Below are positions 15,389 to 29,064 of a stretch of 64,000 nucleotides of DNA, one piece after another. A program made the position numbers and the translations under genes. Where the stretch lies: contig CM034547.1 of NCBI GenBank assembly GCA_020055645.1, positions 6,696,001 through 6,760,000 of the forward strand. Reading direction: 5' to 3'. The notes under the pieces are model-generated. The model saw nothing but the letters and a program-made list of their open reading frames with translations. It was not told the origin of the DNA and ran no database searches. Numbering within the stretch: the first letter of the stretch is position 1; each line of letters starts with the position of its first letter. This stretch comes from Tomocerus qinae (taxonomy: Eukaryota; Arthropoda; Collembola; Entomobryomorpha; Tomoceridae).

Positions 15389-15521
15389 TCTGAAAAGTGA
15401 AGGGAAAGACGTCGTTTCGTGATTTAAATAATCCGTTTCACTTTACACTTTCCTTTGCACTGCTGACTCACTCCAGTGGCTCTGCAATCCACTCCAAAGA
15501 GCAACAAGGAGAAATTGACAG

Positions 15522-15543
15522 CTCACTCACTCACTCACTCACT
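15522..15543. repeat. (TCAC)n microsatellite
   Basis: About five tandem copies of a TCAC unit, read directly. It lies about 130 bp upstream of the copine start codon, within its likely 5' UTR or promoter. Confidence 0.9.
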
Positions 15544-17241
15544 TAGAAATGATAATATCAAAGAAATAAATGCATTTTGTGGAAAGAGACCACAGGAAAG
15601 TAAGTTGAAGGAAGTATCAGATTATCTGCACTATCGCAACGACACTAAACAATTGTAGAAAACTATTTGGTGTGGTGAAGGAGACACGTCTTTTCCTTGC
15701 GGGATTTAAATTGCAGTGGTGAACCAATTGGGTAAATCAACAGAAAAGCTATGTCAACATCTTGAGTGTGTGTTTAAATAGGATGATGGTCGAGGAAACA
15801 GATCTCCTTTAATTCGGAACAATACACTCAAGTGTCTGAGTTGGTCCTGAGTTTATAATTGCTTCGCACACTCACAACGACAGATTCAGGTAGGAGATGG
15901 GCCCGTTGGGTGAGGTCCCGAGTGACACAATTGTGTGGTGGAGGGCTGCGGAGGAGATGAGCTGAGATGATGAGAGGATCTCACCGACTGAACAGAATCG
16001 CTCTTCGTAAGCCAAAGCTCACTGACTTGTTCCTGCCTCCAGTAGACTCACTCAACTCCACTCAACTGCTTTCTCAGCTCAACAGACTCCCAACACGAAA
16101 GACTTTAAGAAACTAGACCAAACTCAACTCCTAATGTTATTATGCTCCCTACTCGTCTCTACACTCCCCTCCTAACCAGACTCTATTTTACACAATCCAT
16201 CTGTCGTAGGACCCCAACTCTTCCTTTGCTCTTTCCGTCAATCAAAAAATGTTCTATTGCAGCCTTACATGAGAATTTTAATTAAAACTCTTCTTTGGCG
16301 TCGTACTTAATTATTTCCATTTGACTAACGAAAGTTTCATTTACTTCCAGCATAGTAATAAATGTTTGACTTGTAAAATATTGTAAATTAGAGAATCTGT
16401 ACATATACTTGGAATTCACAGCTTCAAACACAGTCACTGAAGACTGACAATTTACAGGGTACTTTTATACTAGCGAAAGTATTTACTAGAATTTTATCTG
16501 AAACAATGTACTGTCGAAATATTGTTGTAGTGGCTAGTAGTGGAATGAAGTTGACAAAGTTCTGAAGTGGAAAAGTTGTTGAGCACAGAGGACTACGACA
16601 TGTATATATAATGTGTAGTGAGTGTGTAGTGAGAATGAGTAGTAGTGATGAGGAGCGGGGAGACTAAGCAGAGACTGAATGACTCGAGAGAACTACCCTT
16701 TACATTGTGTGCTCTCTATCCTCACCGGAACTCAGTCAGATCTGAAAGCCAGCCAAACCAAACCAAAACTGAGCATACTTATCGTCACATATAAAAGTAG
16801 TAGTTGCAGTAGTAGTAAGAGATATACGCTACTTATAAATACAAACACCGAATGTTGCATTTATTCCGCTTCTGCCTTTCTTACTCATATATCTCATTGC
16901 ATCTTGCACGTCTTCTCCTCCTTCCTTCTGCTCAATGAGTATCAAACATTTCCTACTTGAACATCTTTAAGATTGCAACTGCTATAACACCTTCTGAGAT
17001 GTAGACAAAAACGACTTGTTTATCTTCTTCCTCTACTCTCATAAAATTTAGCGAAATCTGCTGATGATGAGTAATTCATTTTCCTGCTAATGCTAACTAT
17101 TATTCATGTTGTTTATTTTATGAGCCTATTACACAAAAGATGAGTTTATGTAATCAACGTTGACGTACAGAGTACAGAGTATGTGCGTTTTAAGTTAAGC
17201 GATGTTGGCCGAGGAAGCTATGATAAAATTAGCAGAAAAAA

Positions 17242-17496
17242 TTAATAATAATAAAATCTTTCCTGTCCGGTGACATAAAGGAAACGAGCAGTAGGCTGAA
17301 TAACACTCTTTTCATTACGTACTTTTAATCCTGAAATAGATAATGTAGGTCTATCTCTGGCAAGCATAATGTCCGTCCAATATCCATCAGCAAATGTTAT
17401 GGGAATGTGTGCTTTGTAATTACTGACAAGCATAATAGGATTCAGAGGTAGTACCCAAAAGCCATTGTTGTGTAAGCAGAAGAGCCAACCAACCAT
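17242..17496 (-). other. unassigned ORF, weakly laminin-G-like
   Basis: An 84-codon frame from an ATG at 17496 (context gaaaccATGG, a good Kozak match) to a TAA. Its centre has the order ADGYW, then LARDRPTLSISGLKV, then RFLYV. This recalls the laminin-G pattern DG-W, -R-, L-V-G, LYVGG. I do not recognise a family with confidence, and no neighbouring exon was found. It could be an isolated exon, a decayed fragment or a chance ORF. Confidence 0.2.
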
Positions 17497-20400
17497 GGTT
17501 TCCCTAATGCTAATATAATTATCTCCAAGTACCTCCAAAAATTATTGAATTTGTTTTCAGAGATGGAGAATGGGTGGAAATGCTTGACATTTGCAAACTT
17601 TTGAAATTACTTTGTCGTATCATCAGACAACTTTTAGAATTCAATCTAGATTTTTCATTTTGTGCTGATTACATTACACGGGATTTCGACTGATCCCTTT
17701 TTTGAGATTTTGTGTGACCCTGTAGGATAAAAGTGTGCATTGTGCTGGATGTATTAGTATATAGTATAGCGAGTGTAATGGTAGAATGGAGTCTAATACT
17801 GTAAAGTATGTCGCGGTGTTGCGTTGCGTTGCATGCATTCCAATTCGGTGACAGAGTTTACTTCTTTTATATTACTTAGTTTACATTTGGAGATATATCT
17901 GTATGTGTGTATAGGTTTGTCATGGATAGTAGATTGTATAGGTACGTGGATGGCTATGCTTTCATTTCATCACTAAAAGACTACAGCACATAATGGTGTG
18001 GTGTAGCGTGGGCATGATATGGTTCTCCAGCTCCGACTTTCTCAGCTTCCTACTTTTCTCCATTCCGTGCAGCCTCCTTTCCCGCAACTCCCTGCTCACA
18101 TCTGATCTTCTATATTCTATTGTATTGATTCTCTTAAGTTTTCTATATCTTATATGTATCTATATGACCTACTGTCAGAAGTTACCGATTACACGTATGT
18201 ATAGGTACCCACACACATCAACTAAAGCTGACCACCACAAAGTTTCAATATGCTGTATTTGCAACATATGAGATAGGAGGAAGAAGTCAAAAGATAGATA
18301 AATGCGGAACCTAACTAAGCTCAACAAGAATAGGCTCAGTAAAGCATAAGGCTATGAGAATGCCCAATGGGGAAAGTGAACCTTTGCCTTTAACTATACT
18401 TTACACAGCAGAGAGTAACAGCCTCGCATGTTTGCTTAAATAGGGATTGGATTAGTTTACATGACAGAATAGGCAACGGACTGTACTAAGAGAACTGCAG
18501 TACTGGAGTCAGTAGGAAGTAGAGTGAGTATTGCATTAAATACGGATCATAACATCGCATAAACGCTGAAACAACACAATAGGGCTAAAGAGCATAGCTA
18601 ATGAAGAAACAAAGTGAATAATAGAAAACACATGAAGACAAAGCTGGGCTCGATGCAAATGTAATGTTCAATCTAATGGCTTTAGGTCCGGAGAGAAATG
18701 GGACCAAACAAAGTCCAATGGTAACTAAAGCTTAGTCAGACTCTGCTACGCTCAGATTTCCTTTTTTGCAACCTTTTCGCAGCACATGTTCTACACACAC
18801 GTGTACATGTACTTTCTAACTAAGTAAAAGCTGCTCCTTCCTACGATAAACATTTATATCAATGTACTCTGTTATTCTTTTACTGTATCACATAAAAACT
18901 AGATAATTACGATATACTTATGTATACTTGTCTCACATAGTGCTTGGTAATCACATTTTGCTGTGCTGTGCTCCGCATGACAATAATTGACGAATATGTG
19001 CATGTCAGAACTGCTTTCCTCCAAATGTCAAAAATAAACACTTGGCTAGGTTTTTGCATTGTATTTGTGTCATGTCACATTCTTTTGTGCTCGTAAGAGA
19101 AGCTCTTTGTGTTTTAGTAGGCTAGCAGGCGCATGGCTGAATTATTCCCAATCAACAACACAAAATTTTATCTGCACCATATCCAGGGATCAATTTTTTT
19201 GCTATGGGGAAAATTGAAACATTTTGTAGATAGACTAAATAGTCGTAACCTATTTAAGCATGGGCTAAATGCATCTACCACTCCCACACTCGAGATACAT
19301 GAGTCAGTAGAAATATTTTATAGCGTTTTGTTGTGCATCGTTTTATGGGTGTGTTTTATTATTACTGGTGCATCATGAAATGGTCCGAAAAAGTGAAAAC
19401 ACTGATCCTACTACATTTTTACGTATGGGTAGTAGCGTTGTAAAATTGTGGTGTGGTTGTGTATGTACAAGTTATCTTTTGTTGTTATGCATTATGATGG
19501 GCAGAGTAATGCAACTTAAGTTAGTACGTGTCTTTGCCATTTTTATTGTCCACTGTGAGCAATAATATAAAAAGTCTTACAAAAATTCCTACGGATAGAG
19601 TCGGAATAAGTACGGATGCGGCGGATGTTGTAGTGCACAAAACTTTTATTGCTTAGCAAAGCACTTATCTGTGAGTTTACGCATTACTCTATGCAGATAT
19701 ACATTCGGCAATACTTTGTATAACGTTTTTACCCATTTAATCTGTAGGAAATGCAATGTAAAAGCAACTGTAGTCCCGAATTCCGAATGGTTAGATCTTG
19801 TAGCCGCGCCGTCCAAAGAAAGTTGAAGGAGCAAAGGGAATAGTTGCACATGTAGTACTTGGTATGGTGAAATGAGACGTCTCTTGGAATTCTCAAGACT
19901 CTTCTATACACGGGAATCATGCTAAAACATTTTACAGTCTGACTGTATGTATGTTTATGTCATAGCCTATATTTCTACTTCCATTTAAAATCACAGCGTA
20001 AATAAAACCATATAAATTTATCATGTCTTTTTAGGCGATTCCTGACCCGACCATCCTCCAAAGAGACATTTTAATAGCACTGAAACTACCAAAAGTCAAA
20101 GTATTGAAAATTAAACGGAGAAAGTTTTTGAAAGATAGAGTTACATGCATGGGGAGGAAAGGGAGCATGAAACTAGAAGTAATATCTTGTTTGTATAGTC
20201 ATATGGAAATAGGCTAGCACAAGGCGTATGATTTGTTTGGCTATAAGGAATGCGGAGGCTGAGGCAATTGTGGGAGAACACAAGTTGCCTTCCCGTCCTA
20301 AAGAAACAAAAAAGAAAACGCACAACCAACCTTTGTGGCTTCAAAAATCTTCTTCCTTTATTTCTATCGCTTGACTAGGCACTTAAATGAACTTTCTCTT

Positions 20401-22934
20401 TTCGTATTACAGGTATCCTGTCGAAATAGGCAGGCTAAACTTTTATTACATACCTAACATTCACTCTATTTCCGTATTTTCACAAACTGTAAATGGTAAC
20501 ATCAAGTAAATAACATAATGAAGCAAAAATTACTACAAAAAATTTTTCATAGATAAACAGATGTTTTATGGCCAAACAGTTTCCAAAATCTTTGGAAAAA
20601 ATGAATTATTGCAATTTATGTGTTAATTCTTAACATTCCCAAAAAGATGTGGATGAAAGCTTGGAAGAAAAATGTTTTTCAATGTGTCCTTCAATTGTCT
20701 GCCACCTGCATCTGTTATCATATAAATATTTACGGTAACATTTTAGGTAGAGTTGAGTTGATGTATAGTTTATGACATGGAGAACGGAGAGTGTACCATA
20801 AGGGAAACAACAAAGTTTGCAAGAACCCGGACTGTTGAGAGGAGCAGACTGGAGCTCTCTGCAAACTCTTTCTGTAACTCGGTCCATATTATTTTTGAAA
20901 ATCGGTTCGTTCTTGTGACTACTCTTTTCATCCCAAGATGTTGATGTCGGCGCTCTCTAGAAACTCTAACTGCCTCTACATTTCCCATTCTTCTCACATC
21001 AAACCGTATAGACTTTCCGGATGCTTTTACTTTCACCACCTTGAAAGATGCACTTTAATAATGCAATGCCAGTCGAAATTAAATGACAACTTCGTCTGCA
21101 ATTTAAATTATTTTGCTGATTTTGACTTTTTCAATTATGAATTAGAATAATCTCAGGGTATGCAAATAGCAATGACACTATTGGGAGTAATGACATCACA
21201 TATGCTGGTAATACAAATAGTTATTTATTCACGATTTATAACCACAAGAGAAAAATATTTTTAATGTAATTGTTTACTTTAATAATTAAACATGTAGTGT
21301 TTGCCTTATTATGTATATTCAGAAGTGCTTTTGGATAGCGTGTATGCAGTATTATTATTATTATGCATGTACATGCAATCAGTACATGAAAATTTATTAA
21401 CGAATTGATTTGTTCGCAATTAAGAGTTTAGTCACACTAAGCTTGTATTTAATACAAACACAGGAAAATAAATAATCAAAGTCACCTTCATTGAACTCTG
21501 CCATTAGAGTGACAAACCTTTTGTTAATCATTTGATATTATGCACATAAAAAACAAATAAAATTATACAAACTTGTTAGATTGCTAGCATGTTTAAAACA
21601 ATTTATCTATACTCTACTACATTACTTTTCTTATGATTACTTTTTACACTTTATCTTTAACACCAGAGGCACAATATTATACATTGAGACTGCTATGAGA
21701 CTATTATACAATAAAACGGCGCAATATTTTGTGTATATATTGATGTTTTCCCTTATTTACCCCAAAGCATACCTTCATAAGTAAAATTTAAGTACATAAA
21801 GGTATGCGTAAGGATACATAAGTGAAAACATTATTTTAAGGCAGAACTCGATGCCATTAATAGATAGGCCCTGGCCGTTTTTACAGTATTGTTCTTAAAA
21901 ATTATTTTGTCTTGCAGAATGTCAATCTATCGCTATTATAAACGTGTCTATAAATTCATAACTATTAATTCCCTAGAAATGTGTACTATTAACTTATATA
22001 TTTTTATATTTGTAATTGTAAACGTATTATTTTATCGCATTGCCAATAATTTTCAGTTCGTTCATATTTCAACTTACATTATATGGGTTTTTCTATTGTA
22101 CAAAAAGCTGGCGACGTATCAGTGCATAATAATTAAATTTAAGCATATTGAGCAAAAACTCAAACACCTCTATGTAAATCATAAAATAAAATAATGTCTA
22201 TTGAATAGACAATGAGAGCGGTTGTCTCCTATCCTCTAAAATTTCATCTAATAATAATCCTGCCACAATTTTACATTTTGAAGACCTGCAGAAGATCCTT
22301 TGTCATCTTGCATATTAAATCGTTATTTTTGGCTACTTTACTAATATTAACTATGATAATTGCTGTTTACCTATGTATAAATGTATATCTATATGAGAAA
22401 ATGAGGGACCTGTAGTAGTTTCATTTGAACAAAAATACTTTACCAAGTAAAGTGGTTGCAATTTATATGGACACAGTGAAAAGTTTATATGGTATTGATC
22501 GATTTTTCAGGAGCTGACTTGCATAAACATCATGAATTGGTTAGGAAATCTATCTTTTAGGTTCATGTATGCTAACAATATTAACAGTGTATACATTTCA
22601 TTGATACTATATCTTAAACACGTAGTATATATTGGGGACACCTAAACTTTTAATATGTGCAAAAAACCAGAAAACCTTCAAATAAACATTTACTGTCATA
22701 TCTAGTATATAGATAGCTGGCTATACTCAGTGCGCGGAGAATTTTTACTATTTAGTATATGATGGGGGAAATTGACTCGTAATCAATTTTAGTTATATAC
22801 GTATTACCTGTATACCTTCCTGTTCCTATGTTATTTATGTCTATACAGTCATGAGTGACATTGTTGTGGAGTATATGAATTTAGCAAGTCGAGTCCTTCT
22901 TCATCTGAATTATCTTCTCCCGTCACTTTTTGTG

Positions 22935-25190
22935 TCACCGAGTTGAAGGAAAGTATGTTTGCAAGAACCGAAGATAAATCATTTGGTTTGGCTTATTGTG
23001 AACGACGAATATTATTCTATCTATCTGCATATTGGAACAGGGACATCACATTAGAGGATATCTATTGGAATGTGCAATTTTTAAATCATCTATTGAAAAT
23101 CTTACGTCATTTTTTTCTACTTCCAGGAATACCCTAACACTGCTTAGGGCTATGCGAGCTGCTTCCACTCGAGGAAAACCTAGAACGAAAAGAATTCGAT
23201 AACTAAAAGCACAATATTTGGCTTGTGTATATTAAGTACATGTTTTCTTTACAAGATTGACAGATATGGCATGGTATGTCATTTTAAAATGTGTTGTATA
23301 TCAAAAGTACCTTTAAAACCCGTACCGATGCATGGAAATGCCTGTAAGACAAGAAATAAATATTAAGGGAGTCATTTACAATAAGAAAATATTTGTTTCC
23401 TTACAATAGTTTTGAGACCCTGGTGCCGAAGAAATATGAGCGATCTGGTGTAACATGATTTTAAAAACTCGGAATTTCTATCGGGAGGAGCCACTGTGTG
23501 TATAATATCTAAAGAAAATATTTAGTTATAAATCAGTATAGATCTGAGAGATAGTATATATGTAATCATATGAAACAGACATTTAGCTGGCAACTTGAAT
23601 CCTTGTGTGACCCTTATGTCCCCGATTTCACAAGGAGTAAGTTGTCTACATTTTTCTGAGAGTTCTGGTCCCGCGCTGTAATGAATGTCAAGATCCACTA
23701 GAGAAATCGAAAAAACAATAAAATAAATAAGCATTTCCAAAGATAATAATAAGAAACATATTCGATCATTGTAGAAAAGTAGAGCAAAGCAATTCTAGAA
23801 AACGGCAAGATTTGCTGAAATCTCATGCAATCTTGCAAAGCCATCTTTATGATGTTGTGAGCTTGACTGTGGAGATGTTAGATTCCAGTCGGGATAAGGA
23901 TGATATGTTTGTCTGGGAAAGTACCTAAGGGGGTTAGGTGAGCTTAGTGAGAAATCAAATCAAGAAAATACTCACCCCCATTACGACCATCAAAATGGGA
24001 TGTCGTAGAGTTAACAATAGCATCCACTTCCAGATTACGAATATCTCCGTACCAGAAAGATATTTTAGAATTGAGAATCGGGTCCTCTGTTTCCGGACTC
24101 ACTTCAGCATCTATCGATTTCAAGTAAAATACACAGAAAAAAGAGATTAATTTATTCCCAGACTCGAATTGTTAGTTCTTCTCTTAACTTTGACTTTGCT
24201 CTAATAACTATAACCCTTATTCCACCATTTCCTATATACTACGTCATGCCGGCACGTACTATTATATTCTCTGCTCAGATCTCATGCATTTTCGCCTCAT
24301 TTCATCTCTTTCAAAGAAAACTGAAGAAAAACTCTCATCTTCGCTAAGAGGAGACTGTAAAAGTAAAATATATGCTTGCCTTGAAATAAAGGAGATCCCG
24401 ATACGAGATATTCATTTCGAAAGTAAAACAGCCACGTCGGAATATACAAAAGGGAGTATGCTTCTTGTTTGTAGTGCTTCCCACGTTGTCCTTTGCCTTC
24501 ACCGCCGATCCACACCAAATTGTTTTCGTCACTCCCAAACCCGCCGCTACTTCCAACTGCCTCCGTCTCCGTCTTGATTTTTGAACGCTGTCTTGATGTG
24601 TTATTATTAGAAGTAGAACTGGAACTAAGGCTTACAACATTGCCCTATAAATACAAGAAATATTATTATATAATTCATGCCACACCTTTATATAATGTTA
24701 CTATACTATATAATACTATATTATATGCTATAATATTTTATTGAAGTTTTTAAAAATCTCCTTCCAACAAAAGGCGAAGTGGAGCCAAAAGAGAATGAGC
24801 AACCATTCTGAAAGGGTACTGAGCTGAATATACGTATGGCAATAAGGATTATTTATCACCCTGTATCACTCAGCATAACTATGCATTCAGCTAGAGAGAT
24901 AAGCACAGGAGCAGACAGTAGTAACACTAGTTCACATTTACTTACACTTGTGAAAATATTATTACTAATATTACTAGATACATTTACAATAACTTGGAGA
25001 TTCAAGTGGAGAGGCTTACATTTATGTCTTGATCTTTTTTTGTCTCCTCTTGTGTTATGACTTCGTATAGAATGGGATACTGCACTGATGGTGGTATCGG
25101 AGGTGGCTGTGGTGGGGGCGGCATGTCTTGTCTGTTTCTTTCGAATTCCTGTAAGTAGTCGTATCCATTTTTCCCTTGAGAGTGGCTCAT
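22935..25190 (-). CDS. macro-domain protein, GDAP2-like macro half, 8 exons
   Basis: Exons in order: 25190-25020, 24644-24503, 24110-23976, 23697-23581, 23508-23405, 23341-23311, 23179-23106, 23024-22935. All phases match and give 287 residues. Residues 1-104 are a low-complexity lead with a proline run near 24-34 and a Ser/Asn stretch. Residues about 119-287 form a macro domain, the fold that binds ADP-ribose: FWYGDIRNLEVDAIVNST (123-140), AGPELSEKC (158-166), GFKLPAKYIIHTVAP, AFPCIGTGFKGFP (224-236), and a C-terminal IIFVV strand. The ending FLQTYFPSTR resembles the end of the GDAP2 macro domain, but no CRAL-TRIO domain follows before the TGA. The canonical NAAN and GVYG motifs are altered (NSTT, GFKG), so hydrolase activity is doubtful. 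The sixth exon is only 31 bp. The exon 2 donor (GTGAAG) was chosen by phase; a GTGGGA a little downstream also fits phase. An acceptor at 25218-25219 suggests a 5' UTR intron. Confidence 0.85.
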
Positions 25191-25216
25191 GATGCTTCCT
25201 TTTGCTTACAACCCAG

Positions 25217-25219
25217 TCT
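25217..25219 (-). other. candidate 5' UTR splice acceptor of macro gene
   Basis: The minus strand reads ttaacag followed by a 27-nt leader and then the ATG at 25190. An in-frame stop lies between acceptor and ATG, so this would be a spliced 5' UTR and not a longer coding frame. The upstream UTR exon was not located. Confidence 0.4.
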
Positions 25220-26086
25220 GTTAACATGAGAAAAAATGTAAAAAATATTGTCGATCCACTGAAAATAAAATCTTTAACCCTATTCTAGGGATACTCTTGT
25301 AAATCTGAAATATTTCTCCGTAGCTACTAAAATGGAACCACATTCACGCAGATTGTATGTAAATTGTAAATCTACAAATAACAATGCTCGTGAGTTTTAC
25401 ACTGGACCTGTTGTCAAATGAATGTACATACACAAATAAACAGCTATTGCAAATCATGGTATACGTTTTTTGTAAAATGTTAAAGAAAAAAGGATACTTA
25501 CCAATCCTAAAATGATAAACTGATAACACTACGGACTAAATCCTATCTATTCTACATACTCCATCCGTAATCATCATAATTACTTTACTTTATCAATTTA
25601 CCATATCATATACTACTATTACCATATTAGTGATGTTTTATAATTCTATATAGGCATCATTCTATAGTTAATACAGTTAATAAAGACAAATACATAAGCA
25701 ATGCCTATAAATGTATAGGTATATGTCTGTTAAGAGTCATTAGCATTAGGTAGGTACGTGTTGTATATAGGTACGTAGAAAACAATTCTATCAACGACCT
25801 ATCTTTATATAATACCGGCACTTAGGTACTGATAATTAGTAATTTCTGTTATTCTCCTACACTTGACACAATATGATCTAATATCTATAGGCAAACCTAC
25901 ATTGAATACCTATGCTTATACATAAGTACAGCTTATGTGACATAACTGGACAATGAATTGAACTCTACATTACGAGGTAGTAAGAGCTGTCTCCAACCGT
26001 ATTCGACCCATGGGTTATGAAGTATCATCGCCCTTTTGCCAATGACTTTGAATTTAATGATAAGAGACAGACAGGTAGGTAATCTT

Positions 26087-26105
26087 TATATATATATATA
26101 TATAT
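26087..26105. repeat. (TA)n microsatellite
   Basis: Nineteen bases of uninterrupted alternating T and A, read directly. Confidence 0.95.
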
Positions 26106-29043
26106 TCATTCCAGAACTTCGATAATGCTAAATTGTACAAATAAAGCACTTGATTCCCCCACCACACATATAAACATACCTTTTTGCAATGTCAGTGAAA
26201 GTTGCCAGATAACAATGTTTGGTGGCTGTCCGATAGCAACTGAAAAAAAATATTATAAATATAAACATTGAGTTCCATGCCTTCTATTACCCCTTTGCAT
26301 TTTATCACCTTATTGTTGCAATGTAAAATAACCTAATAAAATCTCAAATTCATACAAAATGATTCTAAGAAGTGAGTCTTAATTAGAATAACTATGTTCC
26401 TCATTCGAAACCCAATGCATACGTACATTTGTTAAGTAGGTACATAATCATAAAGATAAAAAATGAACATAAGTGATACATTAGAGTACGTATCTATAGG
26501 TATTACCTCATAAAAATAATTCCTATGATTATCACAGGATGTATTTAATCTTTGGTTAGTAGCAAAGCATGATATTATTTGTCGCATTGTGTAACTTACC
26601 TAATTTTAATGTGGAATAGGTAAAAGTTATAAATGCCATATTTATTTGAGGTAGCATTAAATCATGATTTGGCCCACTGGAGATAAGAAAAACGTTACCT
26701 ACCTACTTGACTCATTTTTTAATTAACGCAGGTGTCATGTAAAATTCCATGTTAAATCTTTACTACAAATGTTAGTATTAATTATAACGAATTGGACTTA
26801 CTAGATAACAAATGAAGTCGAAATTATTCCAATAAACTGAAAAGTCAAAAAGAAGCAAAATTATACTCATGCATGCTTTACAGAATAATGATAAACAATA
26901 TTTTAACAAAGTTATTTCCAGGAGCAATTGAGTAACGGGTACATAAGTCACAGAGAGGTTACAGGTTACGTTGGGGTAAGTGTAGGTTGAGATTATCAAT
27001 CAACCAGGAGTCTATCGGAGTGAACTTGCAATTGGAGACTGATTGAATCAAGACTGAAACTTTAAGATTGGCAAATGAGATTATTGCTTTGCTCCCTTCC
27101 TTGAGTTTTGTATCCGAAGGTCTAGTTCGCCATACTTCTTTTGTCTCCGGGGAAAATGTATTGCGCATTTAGCCAGAGATGATCAATCGTATAAATTAAG
27201 GCTACTTACTGATACCTTTTAGCATAAGTACTAATCTGGACCTTGACAGAAAGTAAACATGATAAATTAGAGTTCCTAGTCTCGTTAGGCTCTGTCATTA
27301 CATCATTAGACATAAGATCGAAGAAGTTCGATGTCAGCTTTCTTATTATGAGGGCCATTATTATCCAGGGAAGTAATTTACCTTATAAGTATCACATTAC
27401 AGACTCCAAGCGTTTTACTACGATCGTGAAATCCCCACCGAACCGTTTTATTACATTACAATTTGACTTGATTGCTTCTGTCTGAGAAAATCAAATTGTA
27501 GTGCGTAGACTAAGATCAAATTACATTTCAGAAGGACGAGCAGATTTAAGATCCGAGACTGCAGTCGACTATAGGACCAGAAAATAGACAAGGAGTCAAC
27601 TACATCAGTGCTATTACTTACTGCATGCACAATAATCCTAAAAAATTCAGTTAATGGATTTATTGCATAATATGACAAATATTAAAACTACAACGCCTAT
27701 GCAGTTTGTGCATAACAGAATGCAGAACCTGAGCCAAAAACTACGACAATTACTATTCCATCAAGAGCCAAACAGTAAAAATGCTGAGTTGGCTCTGTAA
27801 GCAAAGGAATAACATGTCGTCTCATTTCTTGGCATTTTGATCACTCCCATCAAGTATGTCCTATTGTTAAAAATGAAGACACTGGAGTTGAGACAGTTGA
27901 GAATAAAAATTCCGTTTTGTATAAGCACTTCTAGCAGTAGAGATAACGATAGTCATCATCTACTACGTACTATATGGCCCCAAAATGGTGATGTTCAGTA
28001 TAGTTATCATCAATTCATGCAGAGAGATATTATGTAGCTAAATAAGTAGATTACGCAATTACCTCTTATTGACTACAGTGTAGACGATATATTATATTTC
28101 TCTGGCTTTTGCGAATACTGCAACATGTAATTTCATATTTCGACGATGACACTAGATCCACAGACACAACTGGCTGTGTAAATTACTCATTGCACTCAAT
28201 TTGCTCATTTCTCTTCTGAAAGTAGTTTTATCCTAGACGAAAGAATCAAGAAGTCGCCAACTGAGCAATAATATTGATACTTCAGTCTGCTAAGTGAATG
28301 GTAAGTTCTGTTATTGAATCACGTTTGTAGTATCTGGTGTTAATTGGTGCAAGACTCATGACTTATTGTGGTAGATTGAATTGTGATAAGTATGATGATT
28401 ATCATCCTACTAATTCTCAATAAAAATGTACACCATAGAGTGCTTTTGCAAATGGTAAATTACAGGGTTCATAAATTCATGAGCATAAAACGTGCTTAAA
28501 AAGGCATTCTACCAGGAAATTAATGCTAATTTTAGCAAATTTTAATAGTGGCTTGGTATGAACTACTAAGTTTAAGGTCGTAAATATTTGAACCTGCGTT
28601 CTGTCATTAGAGGCTAGAAAGGGTAAATAATTCCGGGTGTAACTTACTAATGTAATCGGACAAAGTTACAATACATATCTGTAGTAATATATACGGAAAT
28701 TATACTATGTGGGTGCATCATTATGTCAGTAGGTTGGAATCATCTCTATAAAAGTGATCTCAGCCTATAATACATACAATATGATGTACAAAAAATATAT
28801 TAGATGTTTTAGTTTAACTGTTGCAAGTTACCGGCGTCCCCAGCAGGTAATTACAAAGGAAAGATTGATAGGAGCCAAGCATTGCGGCGACAATAAAACG
28901 ATTATATTTACTATCTACTCTCCGCTAATGGCTGTATTACGTACTTTGAACGGCGACATGAACTTCAAAAGTTATACAGCTCATTACACTAAAAACATAA
29001 CTAGTACTGTTACATAGTCCATGTGTAAGTGCACCCATTCATG

Positions 29044-29064
29044 TAATGTAATATACATTACACA
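29044..29064. repeat. short perfect inverted repeat
   Basis: Nine-base arms TGTAATGTA and TACATTACA flank a 3-base centre. Its function is unknown; it may be chance in AT-rich DNA. Confidence 0.6.

Larger units (their letters stand above)
15389..22934. other. intergenic region between copine 1 and macro-domain gene
   Basis: This should include the copine promoter and 5' UTR just above 15388. A somewhat GC-richer patch near 15890-16080 is a possible promoter area, but I could not fix a start site. There is a short TCAC repeat at 15522-15543. Apart from a weak laminin-G-like frame near 17.3 kb, I see no supported coding exon. Confidence 0.5.

Noticed and set aside
22935..22945. possible donor (CG|GTGACA) at the end of the macro gene, leading to a CRAL-TRIO domain as in GDAP2
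   Set aside because: I looked through the minus strand down to about 17 kb for Sec14-like sequence and found none; the TGA is the simpler end.
24856..25227. 123-codon minus-strand frame
   Set aside because: It overlaps macro exon 1 in another register; the frame that starts at 25190 ends in a donor and joins downstream macro exons in phase.
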